Shown here: piece by piece, positions 10,359 to 21,376 of the stretch
How positions within the stretch are numbered: the first letter of the stretch is position 1
Layout: each line of letters starts with the position of its first letter
Source: Epichloe hybrida
Taxonomy: Eukaryota; Ascomycota; Sordariomycetes; Hypocreales; Clavicipitaceae
DNA: 64,000 nucleotides
Reading direction: 5' to 3'
Assembly (NCBI GenBank): GCA_019022495.1
Contig: JAFEKR010000011.1
Coordinates: forward strand, 1,488,001-1,552,000
Notes under the pieces: model-generated
What the model saw: only the letters and a program-made list of their open reading frames with translations
What the model was told of the DNA's origin: nothing
Database searches by the model: none
Made by a program: the position numbers and the translations under genes

Positions 10359-12814
10359 CTACTGCGCAGGAGGAAGCTGCAGGAATCCGCTGTAATAATC
10401 GTCAAGCCATTGTGCAGCTTTTTCTCCCGAGTCGTCATTGCTCGAGTCCCATCGTCCAACGGACCCGACGTAGCCATCCGGTCGTACGTTGATGATGGCA
10501 ACGTCCCCGAGCTCGAGGCTGCCCAGCCACTTGTCAGTGCACAGGGCTCCTCGCGTATCCTGCTCGGGGATGTTATCCAGGTACAGAGACCAGCGGCTGT
10601 CTTGCAACATGGCCGGCAGGTCTGAGAGTTCCATCTCTGCCTTGGGCATCGTGGCTAGTGTCAGGTTAGTCAGCGTCCGTGGGTGATGAAATGAAAGGAC
10701 CGTCGAGCGACAAGATGACACGTACTTATTAGACCGAAAGTGAATAGATGGCTGACAGCGGTGTACCTCTCCGGTCTGATGTACACGTCCTCGGCTGAGC
10801 CCTTTCTCGGCTGCGCGGCGTAGGACTTGCTCGCAGCGGCCGAAAGCTGGCTGACAAACGACGAATCATCGACGACGGCTCCGCAGAACGTGGTCAAAAA
10901 GGGCGCTGCTTGTTGAACATCCCACATGAGCAGAAAGACACGGAATTGGCCCAGCATGGGAATGTCGAGCTGGATGTCGACTGGGTTAGAGTCGATGTAT
11001 CGAGTGACTCTGGCAGGCGGCAAAAGACATCCAGGTCGGGCGCCACCTGTGGGTATGGCAAAATTGTCAGGCTCGGCACGGTTGATGGGGCTGTTGGAGT
11101 ATTCCGCCCCGATACCTGAGATGAAGCGAACGTTGGCTTTGAAGTTCTTGGCGAGCGCCACAGCATCGCCTCCGGCAATTTGATTTGCGTGCTCGTAATC
11201 GAAATTGACGAGGTCGAGGGCAATCTTGCGCCGCTCCTCTTCGTAGCTCTCCAACAGAACGGGCTTGGCGAGCCCACGGACGTCCAAATTGAGTTTCCAG
11301 GAAAGGTTCCAAGAGTCGTGCATCGAAGTATTCATTCCCTGAGCAGCTTTGGGCGAGTGAGTGTGGCTGGCATCGCCGGCTAAGAAGACTTTGGTGTGAG
11401 CATCGCAGAATCGGCTGGCCACCCGCTGGCCAACTTGATATCTCCCAAACCACTCAATGTACTTCCAGTCTACGGAAAAGGGTGCCATGATCTTCCTGGC
11501 ATGTTCCATGACAAACGCTTGGCCAAGTTGGCGACGGTCCTCAGAGACCCACGTTTTCAGTTCAATGTAGAATCTGGTCATGTTCCGTTCACGAGGAATT
11601 ATGAGAATAGTACCATGCTCTTCCGAGTAGACTAATGTTTTCGACCAGATATCGGGGAAATCTGTAATGAGTTCTCCGTCCAAAACGCCCCAAACGGACG
11701 CCTGCGACATGCCGATTGCCGCCACATCTGGTATGCTCTTGCGCACTTTGGAGTGTGCACCGTCGCCTACATGAACATGTTAGTAAATGTGAGATATATT
11801 TAAAAGTTTCCCAAGGGGGAAAATGTGGTGTCGAGGAACAAACAGACGAATGAGGTTCAACGAGGGTTGGGGGAGAAAGAGAGACTTACAGCCAACCAGA
11901 TACTGCGCAATGTACGTCTTTTTATCCTGAGTTACATTGGTTCTGCAGTTGACCTGCAATCGGCCAGTCTTGGCTATTTCATCAAAAGATTCAAAAGCCG
12001 TGTTTCGTCTCACAGTTTTGCCTCTTTTGGCCAAGTCATCGATGAACAAGCTCTCTACTATACCTTGATGAACAAGTAAGATGTAAGGATCCAAAACATC
12101 AATGACAGGAGGATAATGAATCTCTCGGCCCAACCTGTGGAGAGGCTCTTCCTGCGTGCTGCGCCAAAATGAAATATCGTAAACACGAACTCCTCGTTGG
12201 AGTAGAGTGTCGGCCAGTCTCAACTGCCTGAACGTCTCGATTGTCTTTGGCTGTAAGCCATCGGCCCTGCAGGTCGTGGAAAAGTGAGCTTCTTTTCATC
12301 CTGATTGCGGCTTGCCCGCATGTCGGGTGGCACTCATTGAATGGCAAACAGAAAAAAAAAAAAAAAAAAAAGAGTAGTCTCCGCCATCTTACCTTCCAGC
12401 CGGAGTCTGGTCTGCTCTATCATCAACCACCTCGACATTGATTCCGTATCTGGCAAGAGTCGCAGCCATCATCAGACCCGCCGGACCGGCACCGACAACG
12501 CATACTTGGCATTCTGTCGGCAGTTTCGGAAAGCTGCGTAATTGAGAGAGATCTGCGACTGTGATGTCATCGGCATCCTCATCAACCGCTTCCATCTGCA
12601 TTTCAACTGTGTTTTCGACTTCCACTGGAAGGGCCGTAGGTGTGGTGCCAGCAGTCGGCTGCGGACTAGAAAGAAGACCAGGGGCCATGTTTGAAGAAGC
12701 CGGATGAAGGTCCCGCTGTATTTTTGCAAAGCCGTTTTGAGGAAGTTGTTGCACTGGCCGCAGTTTCACTATCTGGAAGTCGCAGACTACCGTTGGCCGT
12801 TGTTTGGGCACCAC
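10359..12814 (-). CDS. FAD-dependent aromatic monooxygenase, phenol 2-monooxygenase-like
   Basis: Four exons on the minus strand (12814-12393, 12266-11890, 11766-10726, 10654-10359) give 711 residues; all junctions keep phase. The FAD site '[15 protein letters not shown]' is at about 107-121, the conserved 'GCDGAHS' at 266-272, and the second FAD motif is '[20 protein letters not shown]'. The last third (from about 480) matches the thioredoxin-like C-terminal domain of phenol hydroxylases, ending with '[28 protein letters not shown]'. Such enzymes use NADPH and oxygen to hydroxylate phenolic rings. About 100 residues precede the FAD motif, acidic and Ser/Pro-rich. That is unusually long, so translation may begin at the internal Met43 or later. 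Intron 1 carries a run of about 19 T in gene orientation. The substrate cannot be told from sequence. Confidence 0.88.
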
Positions 12815-13822
12815 TAGTAGATAAGTGTTGGGGCGATCTGCCTTATATCAGCTTCTTCCCCTAGTGGTGGCTGGCTGGCTGTTCTTCTAATATGCGGACG
12901 ATGACCTTTTTGAAAAAGGGCGGTAAAAAGTACATAAATCTCACAAGGCTCTCTCTTTCAAATACACCAATCGTCACGAAGCGTTGTGTCGGGGCACCGT
13001 GCATAGGCCGTACATCAGACTCGAAACCCACAAGGTCCTGGGGGTTTGGGAGACAAGGTGGGCCGGTAACAGCTCATGTATACGAGCCGACGGGACGGCA
13101 CGATTGCAAGAAACCTTCGCCAATAGACAAGAAGAAAGCTTGTGCGGAAGCCGTGTCAACTATGTTGACGACCGGACAAGCCAAGATTTTGTCGAGCCGA
13201 GACAAGCACAAAATGACACTCATTGGGGGCCGAGCAAGGTGGGCCGAGAAGAATAAATTATCTACCTGGGTCAACATTTATTATTGTTATTATTACTCGG
13301 TGCGCAGCCAGAAAAGCCCATTCGCATAGATACGAAGACACGGCTTGGGACAGCATGGAGGGCGAGGACCTACAGATCACGGACTATTCCGTACGGATAC
13401 GTGCTCCATGGTCATGACTTGGTCGGGTCGGATGGACTGATGTGATCTGTGATCCAGCCTGGCTATAACAGAGCCAGAGTCGGAGCCAGAGCCAGAGCCA
13501 GAGACTGAAGCTGGAAGCTGAAAAGGGCGGAGGCAGCGGACAATTCATACACACCGAGGCCTGCACAAGGCACAGGCTCTGCATGCAAAAAGTGGCATGA
13601 CTTGATGGCGTGCTGACTGGTGTTGAGGGATCTGTGAGGCAAAAATGGGCTGATCTGACGGGCAAAGTCGGTGGGGCTCCCGGCGCTAGCGCATGGTTTT
13701 CACTCGCACGTCCCACCAGGGCCACCACGACGACTCGATGTGATGGGATGGGGATGGCAAGGCAGGCTGGCAGGCTGGCAGGCACGCCCCAGGCCCTGTG
13801 TAGGCCCTAGGCCCTACTAGCT

Positions 13823-13865
<43 letters not shown>

Positions 13866-13869
13866 CGGG
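13823..13869. repeat. GGCA tetranucleotide microsatellite
   Basis: About eleven tandem GGCA units with one GGCG interruption. Confidence 0.95.
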
Positions 13870-13975
13870 CAGGCAGGCACGCAAGGCACGCAAGGCACGC
13901 AAGGCACGCAAGGCACGCAAGGCACGCAAGGCACGCAAGGCACGCAAGGCACGCAAGGCACGCCAGGCACGCAAG
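13870..13975. repeat. 9 bp minisatellite, unit GGCACGCAA
   Basis: About eleven consecutive copies of GGCACGCAA with a single C-for-A change in the last complete unit. It directly follows the GGCA microsatellite, so it may have grown from the same seed. On the minus strand it would encode a Leu-Ala-Cys repeat, but no gene context supports translation. There are no unique spacers, so it is not a CRISPR array. Confidence 0.95.
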
Positions 13976-14199
13976 AAAGACCCTTCGCCCTCCTGGCAGC
14001 CAGCTGCGGATTCGATTGACCCTCTCCCTTGGAAAATGAAGAAGGCGGCTCATTTTGAGCTCATCCATCCACACAGACGCCCTTGGACATCAGGTTCCAT
14101 CTTCATTGCTAGTATTGCTGATATGCAGCGTACATACGGACTACTCCGCACATACATAATACATACATAGCCTCGCATCAGTCATTCAGTCGCGCCCCG

Positions 14200-15026
14200 T
14201 CAGCAGTCAGTCTCATCCCTGCGATCTCTGCGCACAACGACGTTCCAGTTGTCCATGGCACATTGCTGTCCACCAGACTTGAAATACTTCTAGAGGAAGG
14301 GGTCGTGAGCGATGAGCGAATAAACCTCAAGAGGATGTGATTCGCACTCTATGCTCATTATAGCTAACTGGGAACAAGAGGGGAGGTCTCGTGTCGTTGC
14401 ACCACCAGATTACCGTATTGGACGTACAGGCCACGCGACCGCAATTCCTCGGCCCCGGGCCATCTCCCGGAACATGACCAGTCTTGGCCTTGGACACGAG
14501 ATCCATCTCGCGGCCTAGACCATACAGATGCTCCAAGTTCTCAAAGAAATGATCGTTTGCGTACTGTGCGCTGACCGGTTCCCAATTGTTGGGTCCCGGC
14601 GCGCAAACGAGGTTCTTACACTCAATTCCCATGTCTACATAGCTCATACCGGTGGTCCGTCCTTCTTCCAAGTTTCTTAACACTCTTCTTCATCGATGAG
14701 AAGGACTCTCCTGTCGCGAGTAGAGCCGCGTATATTTTTGTGGCTTCCCTCTGCTAACCATCTTGGGGGTTCAACCGATGAACCTGTTTGTGGACTTGTT
14801 GGATCGTGCCGTTGAAGCTTTGGAAGTCGTTTGGGAAAACTTCCACACTTCCCACTCGAGTTCTTCCACTCCGGGTCCTTCCATGGGAGCTTCCAATGCG
14901 TTTGTCTAGAGCATGTTTCGCGTCAATTTCATTTCCCTGGCTTGGCCGCGTCTTCGGTAGATTATGCTTGAACTGTACCTGGAAAAGAAGCGGGAAAAGG
15001 AGCACAACCGCCTTCACGAGCACCAT
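14200..15026 (-). CDS. Probable small secreted effector-like protein (tentative exon structure)
   Basis: My model has three minus-strand exons (15026-14759, 14634-14348, 14289-14200) and 214 residues. The start gives a hydrophobic signal peptide, 'MVLVKAVVLLFPLLFQ'. The middle exon ends with 'NCGRVACTSNTVIWWCND', and the last exon reads 'KSGGQQCAMDNWNVVVRRD'. That pair of blocks, C-R-V-x-C then W-C-N-D, followed by a Cys and then N/G-W-N-V-x-V, is a pattern I know from fungal small secreted cysteine-rich proteins. The last intron (14347-14290) has a GTGCGA donor, a CTCAC branch and a TAG acceptor. An in-frame alternative donor lies about 25 bases upstream. The first intron (14758-14635) uses a weak GTTAGC donor and is the least certain part. 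The gene could also be partly degraded. Confidence 0.5.
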
Positions 15027-16226
15027 CTTGACGACAGTATTGTTTATCTGCAGAGTGTCAAGTCCCAATTGATATCGACCCAGGGCCCTTTGCAAAATGA
15101 GAATTGGTGGACAATACATACACAATGAAATAGTCAGAGTGCTGAAGTACGTACTCGAAACCATTTTCACAAAAAAAGCCATACTTGTGCTTCTTCACGC
15201 ATTTACACTTCACGCATTTAGAACTAATATCATGAAAGCAAAATCCCAGATGAATATGCCCGTCAGAGCATCCATCACCCAATCCATCTTCCACGCGCCT
15301 ACTGTCCAACAAAACCACCTTGACCGCGTGCTGTCGAAAGGCAGTTCATTCGAGGCGTCGAGGCCGTCCACGGCCACCATAACCTACGGTCAATGCTATG
15401 ATCATGTAGCGTTCATAGTAGCAGGGGCACAATAGCCCCCGAGTTGTGGATTCCATGAGTAGCAACAATACGGGCCGTATTATACCCAAGTGGTTTGTGT
15501 GGGCGATGGAGCCCCGTTCCTATAATATAAAAGTCGCAAAGCTCTCCCGATCCAGACAGTAGTACGGATCGTAGTTCTGCTCCATTGGGCAGTGGCATGC
15601 GCGTCTCTGTCCAGTGATTGGTTGTGCTGTAAAGCGGTCGGGATGGCGATCCCTCTGCGCGGGCATGTTGCGGACAAGGTCGTGGCGTGGTGAGTCGGCC
15701 TCTTTGGTTGGGTTTTACGGATCCGTAGTCCGTATTAAGCCATGGTGATAGCAGTTCCGATGATTTGGTTTCCTTTACCCTTGATTGAGTGGACGTTTTT
15801 TTTTTCTGCCCCATCCTCTTTCTAATTCGCCTTGCTCTGAGAAGTACACCAGAAATGGGATCATGGACTTGCTCGCCCCTGCGTGTCTCAGCCTCAACCC
15901 CCAAAACAACATGTCCATAATGAGCATATTCTTTCCTTTTCTTGTAAGCAGAACGCGCTGCGTCAAGAGCTGTTACTTGCTCGCCTTGGTGCTGCAGATT
16001 TTTCATGCTCCACGGTAGAGGCCTACGCAGGGTGGTGAGCTTTGTTGAAGACACCGGTGGTGCGGGCTGGTCAGGTCCCCGAGTCAAATCGCCGCCCAAG
16101 TTTATTAGGCACGATTGCATATTAACATGATGGTCAGGCCATCAGGCAAAGCCTCGGTTCCGATTCTTAGGGTCGGCACGCATAGTCATCGTGCTGCGGC
16201 ACCAACCAATGGCAAACACGCAACTC

Positions 16227-16236
16227 TACGGATTAC
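16227..16236 (+). repeat. Dispersed 10-mer TACGGATTAC, copy 2
   Basis: Exact intergenic copy, 155 bases upstream of copy 3 in the same orientation. Confidence 0.7.
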
Positions 16237-16390
16237 GAGAAGTGGTTGCTTGGTTGATGCCTTCTCCATCAAAACATGGGTAGCCATTCAAGCAGGGTTG
16301 CGCGCAAATCTGACGGTGGTTGCTGGTGACAGATAAGAAACTATAACACAGGATATTAATGGCTCCACGACGAACCAATACAGCATCGAA

Positions 16391-16400
16391 TACGGATTAC
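16391..16400 (+). repeat. Dispersed 10-mer TACGGATTAC, copy 3
   Basis: Exact intergenic copy followed by GGACATACGGATCCGTCC and then GTATGTATGTAC, resembling the flank of copy 1. Confidence 0.7.
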
Positions 16401-16490
16401 GGACATACGGATCCGTCCATGTATGTATGTACTTTCTCACCCCAGGCGTGAGACCAATCCCATTGACCTCGCAGCACAGCGCCCAGTGTT

Positions 16491-17729
16491 TTACTCTTCC
16501 GGCACCAGGACAGTGCTCTCGCTCGGCTCGGAGTTTCGACTGCTGCCGGCCCCTTGGTATAGAGCGCCAACATCCTGCACCACCTGCCTACCTGACCAGT
16601 TCTTCATGACGCCCTGCGCCTTGGATCGCACTCGGATACCGTGCCAATCCGGTAGGCCGCGAAGCCACGAAAGCGTGGAGCCGAACTCGGGAAGAACAAC
16701 AGTGCCGCTGCGTCCAGTGAGGACTTGCTTGACTACGGCTTCGCCCATGCTATCGGGATGAAGCGGGGGCATCAGGAAGGAATTGCCCTGGTTGAAGCCG
16801 GCGAACAAGGCAGTCCGAGTGTGACCAGGGTGGACGGTGACAGTTCGCACCTTGGGGGCATTGTAGCGGAACCTGAGCTCGCCGCCGAGACCTTCGTGGA
16901 AAGCCAACGCAGCCGCCTTGGACGCTCCGTAGTCAACCATGTCCGGGAGGGACATCCAGGCGGCAATTGACGAGACGGTGACCACCATGCCGTGGTTCTT
17001 GGCAATCATGTTGCCCAGAAATGCCTTGGTGACCCAATAGTGGGCCAGAGAGTTCACGTCAAAGGTGAAACGGACATCAGCCGGCTCTGCCTCCATGATT
17101 GTCTTTCCTCGTGCGACACCAGCATTGTGAATGAGAACGCTCGGGTGGCCGACTTCGGCTCGAACCCGATCTGCTGCGGAAGCCACCGATTCCGGCGACC
17201 TAAGATCGCACTGGTAATAGTGAACTCTCGAAGCTGTTTCGAGTTTCCAGGTCAGCAATAAAAAAAAACACTATTTTCGTTGATGAGGGGGGGCAATTGC
17301 GCATGGGAGCCGAGCGGGTCTAGAAGAAAACATACAAGTCTTGATAGTCATGGGCTGAACATCCAACACGACGACCGTGATGCCCTTCTCAGCGAAGCAT
17401 CGCACCATGGTGGCACCGATCCCGGCTGCACCGCCCGTGATAAGCACAATCTCTCGGGACCAGACATATTTGTCATCGACCCAGTTGTTGCGCAACTTGT
17501 CAGAATACCATGCGCTGAGACGTCTGACCACGGCAAAGCAGAACAGCATTCGCAATCGTCGGGCTGCCGTGGGATGCAGGATGGACCAATCCTGTCCTTT
17601 CTTGGAGCACCGGGCGAGTAGGACGAGCGGCAGGAGTAGCAAGGGGTTGAATGCGGTGCTGCGAAGGAGCTTGAGGATGACCTCGACGCTGAAACCCTCG
17701 CGGGGGATGAAGCCCTGGTGCATGGGCAT
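16491..17729 (-). CDS. Short-chain dehydrogenase/reductase, membrane-anchored (RDH10/17-beta-HSD-like)
   Basis: Exons 17729-17336 and 17233-16491 on the minus strand give 378 residues. An N-terminal hydrophobic segment (about 29-40, 'NPLLLLPLVLLA') suggests an ER or lipid-droplet anchor. The Rossmann motif is T98-G-G-A-A-G-I-G105. 'HNAG' is at 167-170, and the catalytic set is Ser219/Ser220, Tyr233 and Lys237 in 'VSSIAAW...YGASKAA'. The segment 'IVLITGGAAGIG...ITVVVLDVQPM' is typical of the SDR16C-like branch, which acts on retinoids, steroids or lipid aldehydes in animals; the fungal substrate is unknown. The intron (GTATGT to CAG) restores 'IKTSSRVHYYQCDL'. The gene is divergent from the pseudouridine gene (474 bp apart) with no functional link apparent. 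Confidence 0.9.
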
Positions 17730-18202
17730 GATGATGGATGAACGTCGCAGCTCCCCGGCAGGCTGAGGTTTGCGCGTCCGTAGAAAGGGAGATTACTAGT
17801 AGTCAATTGAACCATCTCAGAGATGGCCTCGCGCGACTTGGCCAGAACAGCCCAAGTGCAAGGGGGAGCGAGTCATCTATGCCGCGTCAACCGAGGTACA
17901 TGTAGGGGTCATTGCCAACGTGAACGTGAAGAACCAACTTCTGTGCGGGGCACGACGGGGCGAGCCACCGAAACACGCGACTGGACTTCGAGTCTTCAGT
18001 GGAGCTCCGGCGTCCGATGTCTCCAATTAGTGGCCAGTCCCGACGAGGAACCGCTGAGACTTTTCATCGCCTCGTTGATGAGCGGGCAAGGCCCCGTTGC
18101 CATTGTATGCAGACCGAACCATCGCGCTGACCTGTCACCCCCTCTTTTCATCTCTTGATTCCATTCAGGCATATTCAGGCATAGCCGAACGTCAGCTCCG
18201 TC
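17730..18202. other. Shared upstream region of two divergent genes
   Basis: This 473 bp stretch separates the starts of the SDR and the pseudouridine-degrading fusion gene, so it should hold both promoters. No clear regulatory motif seen. Confidence 0.4.
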
Positions 18203-20798
18203 ATGAAAGGCGCTTGGTTGCGGCGCGCTTCTAGGCGCGTGCCAACCTCGCGATGCCGCGGACGCCTCCAGAGCCTGCGGCCATCATGCACACAGGCTCC
18301 CCTTTCCCAGCAGCTGCACCGAGAATCAAAAGAATCAAGTTGCAGACGCGGATACGCAACTTCCAGTGGTCTTCCCGCATTAAGGGACTGGCTCCGAGTC
18401 TCGGATGAGGTAGCTGATGCCGTGGCCAAGAACAAGCCGTTGGTCGCTCTGGAGTCTACGATTTACACCCATGGCGCCTTGTCAAAAGACTTGCCATTGG
18501 AGCATGAAGATCTTGTACGGAGCCTTGGCGGCATCCCCGCTATCATCGCTATTGTCGACGGTGTGCCTACCGTCGGTGTTACGGGCCATGAGATGGTTCG
18601 CATGGTTGCGACTGGGAAGGCTGCCAAGGTGTCGCGTCGTGATGTGTCGTACTTGGTGGGCATGGTAAGGAGGCTCAACACTCGACATTGTCCTGTCCTG
18701 TCTTGACCTGTGCTCGTTAACCGTTCGCTAATGTTCTTCGAGGGCATCGCTGGCCGCGCCATGAACGGTGGCACGACCATTTCAGGCACAATGTTGCTAG
18801 CCAGACTGGCCGGCATCCGAATCTTTGGCACTGGTGGCCTCGGCGGTGTTCACAGGGGTGGTGAAAACTCCATGGATGTTTCTGCCGATCTCACTGAGCT
18901 TGGCCGCACGCGTGTTGCTGTTGTGAGCAGTGGTTGCAAAGGATTCTTGGATATTCCTCGCACTCTGGAGTATATTGAAACCCAGGGCTGCCACGTGTCA
19001 ACCTTTGCTGATGGCCGATCCGGCAAGATTGAGTTTCCTGCGTTCTGGGCCCGTGAGAGCGGCATCCAGAGTCCTTCCGTTGTCACCACGGAGAAGGAAG
19101 CAGCATCAATCATTTTGGCACAAGAGCGTCTTGGTATTGAGTCTGGGCTCCTATTCGCAAACCCCATTCCTGAAAAGTTTGCGGTGCCGTCGGAAGAGAT
19201 GCGCGCGGCTATTGAGATGGCCGTGTCGGAAGCAAATGAGCAGGGTTTCACGGGAAGCACGAATACGCCTTATATCCTGAAGCGACTGAGAGAACTGTGT
19301 GGATACAAGGTTGTTTCAGCGAACAAAGCACTGGTCACATCAAACATTACACGAGCTACCAGCATTGCTGTCGAACTGTCGCGCTTGTTGGCATCCGAGC
19401 CTCGACCGGCGAGTTCGTAAGTGGACTTTGTGGCTTTGTTCTGTGGAAGTCATTAGTTCTAACCGTAGTTAGTACAAATGCACATGTTCCTACATTCCCA
19501 GCATCTGGGAAACCTTCAGAACCGAGTGTCGTGGTTGATGCCAAGGCTGATGTACTGGTTGCTGGTGGAGTGGCGGTCGATCTCAGCTGTGATTATACGA
19601 TATCCGATCGGTCTGGAGGTGAATCTCCACAACTTCACACATCTAATCCTGCGTCCATCAGTCAATCCATCGGTGGCGTTGGCCACAACGTTGCCCTGGC
19701 TGCTCTTCGGGCATGTAGTCAGACCAGAGTCAAGTTCTGCAGCATGGTCGGCGATGACATGTAAGTTGCAAAACTGTAAAGGTTTCGCGGGAAAACAAAA
19801 CCGCTAATTGGGATTGATTATACAGAGCCGGATCAACCGTCCTAGCCTCTCTACGGAAATCCGGCCTGGATACCACATATATTCAGAAGCTGGACAGTAC
19901 AGAGTACCCTGGTGCTAGAACAGCTCAATACGTTGCAGTCAACGACGCAAGCAGAAACCTTGTCATGGCTATGGCTGATATGAGCATATTTGCGCAACAT
20001 TCTTTCCCTGACCAATGGAGATCCACCATGGCAGCAACAAACCCAAAGTGGCTCGTCGTAGATGGTAATTGGAGTGCGAGTACAATCAGAGATTGGGTTC
20101 GGATTGGCAAGGACCATAACGCCAAGGTCGCCTTCGAGCCTGTCTCTGTTGAAAAGTCAAAGGGCCTCTTCACCCCTGAGCGAGGCATCCCCAAGCTGAA
20201 TATTTTCCCACACGCCAGTGTTGATCTGGCATCACCAAACACCTACGAGTTAGCTGCCATGTACGAGGTCGCCAAGGAGAATGGCTTCTTCGACTCTTAC
20301 GAATGGTTCGACGTTATTGATGCATTCGGCATGAGAGGCGCCAGAGATCGTTTTATGCGACTCACATCCGCAGAACTAACAGATGCTGGCGTTCCCGTAC
20401 AATGCGTCAATTTACTGCCCTACATACCTACATTAGTTACAAAACTTGGTCCCAACGGCGTCCTTTACACTGCCATCTTGGGTCGTGACGATCCCCGCCT
20501 AAAAGACAGAGACGCCGAGGACTACATACTGGCGAGGGCAGCGCCAAATCACCCAACGGTGGGAGGCATTTACATGAGACTGTTCCCCAGAGCGGAGACA
20601 GTTGAGAACATAGTCTCGGTCAACGGCGTTGGAGATACATTTTTAGGCGTTTTGGTGTCCGGCCTATCGCGCGGTGGTGATATCGAGAAGTTGATTCATG
20701 TGGCGCAGAGAGGGGCAGTGTTGACGCTCAAGAGCACGCAGTCTGTTAGCCCTGAGCTTTACAGGTTGGAAGAGAGCTTAGCAAGAGCGCTTGTCTGA
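18203..20798 (+). CDS. Bifunctional pseudouridine-5'-phosphate glycosidase / pseudouridine kinase, probably mitochondrial
   Basis: Four exons (18203-18664, 18743-19416, 19473-19760, 19826-20798) give 798 residues. Residues 1-50 are Arg/Ser-rich and end 'RRGYATSS', a good mitochondrial presequence. Residues about 65-375 are a PsuG/IndA glycosidase: 'ALESTIYTHG', 'VGVTGHEMVRM', 'FGTGGLGGVHRGG', and the conserved lysine K220 in 'SSGCKGFLDIPRTLEY'. From about 400 a PfkB sugar kinase follows: 'DVLVAGGVAVDLSCD', 'GGVGHNVALAA', and the catalytic base D745 in 'NGVGDTFLG'. Together the halves would phosphorylate pseudouridine and split it to uracil and ribose 5-phosphate. Bacteria encode the two steps as separate genes. 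The first intron uses an unusual GAG acceptor (18742) behind a good CTAAT branch. The others end in TAG and CAG. Confidence 0.92.
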
Positions 20799-21376
20799 GT
20801 CGCCCTGAATGGCGGGTTGTGCTTTGTTGCGTCAATGGGGCTGTGTTGACAGAAACTGGTTGCGTACGCCAGATGATACATGGGCCGATGAGATGCGTTT
20901 TCAAATCGTTTGTACAAGGAATGAAAGAATGGTCGGTTTCTGTGGCTATGTGAAGCGATTTAGACTGCTTGGGTCACGGGCAATCATGGATGCATAGATG
21001 CCCTCTACTCGTTAAAAAAAAACACATTCGTGGCTTGCAAAAGACTGAGCACATTGTTACCTTCCTGAGATACTTCGAAAAATAACGGTTCATTGTCGCT
21101 GACGTATGAGTGTTCAAACATCAAACTTGAATATGAATGACGATGTGGTGGTTCATGGACGTTTGAGGGGAGAGAGGTCAGCCTTGTGCCAACACCCCGC
21201 ATGATTGGTCGTTGGCCCCCTCCCATTGGCGGGGCCTCATGCAAGGCTAACCCAAGTTTCCAAAAAAAAAAAAAAAAAAAAACCTTCCCACTGGGCACTT
21301 GCGTTTCCTGTCTGAAGCTGAAGCTGATAGCCCACACACCTTTGCCAACAGCAAAAACAAGGTTTTCGTCGCAGAA
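20799..21376. other. Intergenic region
   Basis: No gene seen. A run of about 20 A near 21261-21281 precedes the UTP18 start. Confidence 0.4.

Larger units (their letters stand above)
12815..14199. other. Intergenic region rich in simple repeats
   Basis: No gene seen. It contains GGAGCCAGAGCCAGA-type repeats near 13475-13505 and the GGCA microsatellite and 9 bp minisatellite listed separately. Open frames crossing these repeats are artefacts of repetition. Confidence 0.5.
15027..16490. other. Intergenic region
   Basis: No gene supported. A 235-codon minus frame at 15413-16120 lacks any family feature. The region has several TACGGA-type sites, including two exact copies of the dispersed 10-mer at 16227 and 16391. 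Confidence 0.4.

Noticed and set aside
13870..13975. CRISPR-like array
   Set aside because: Units are 9 bp and contiguous with no unique spacers. The host is a eukaryote. It is a minisatellite.
15413..16120. 235-codon minus frame
   Set aside because: Poor protein character, no start context and no homologous motif that I recognise.
10359..17729. Secondary-metabolite gene cluster
   Set aside because: A monooxygenase and an SDR are near each other, but there is no polyketide synthase, peptide synthetase, terpene cyclase, transporter or local regulator between them.
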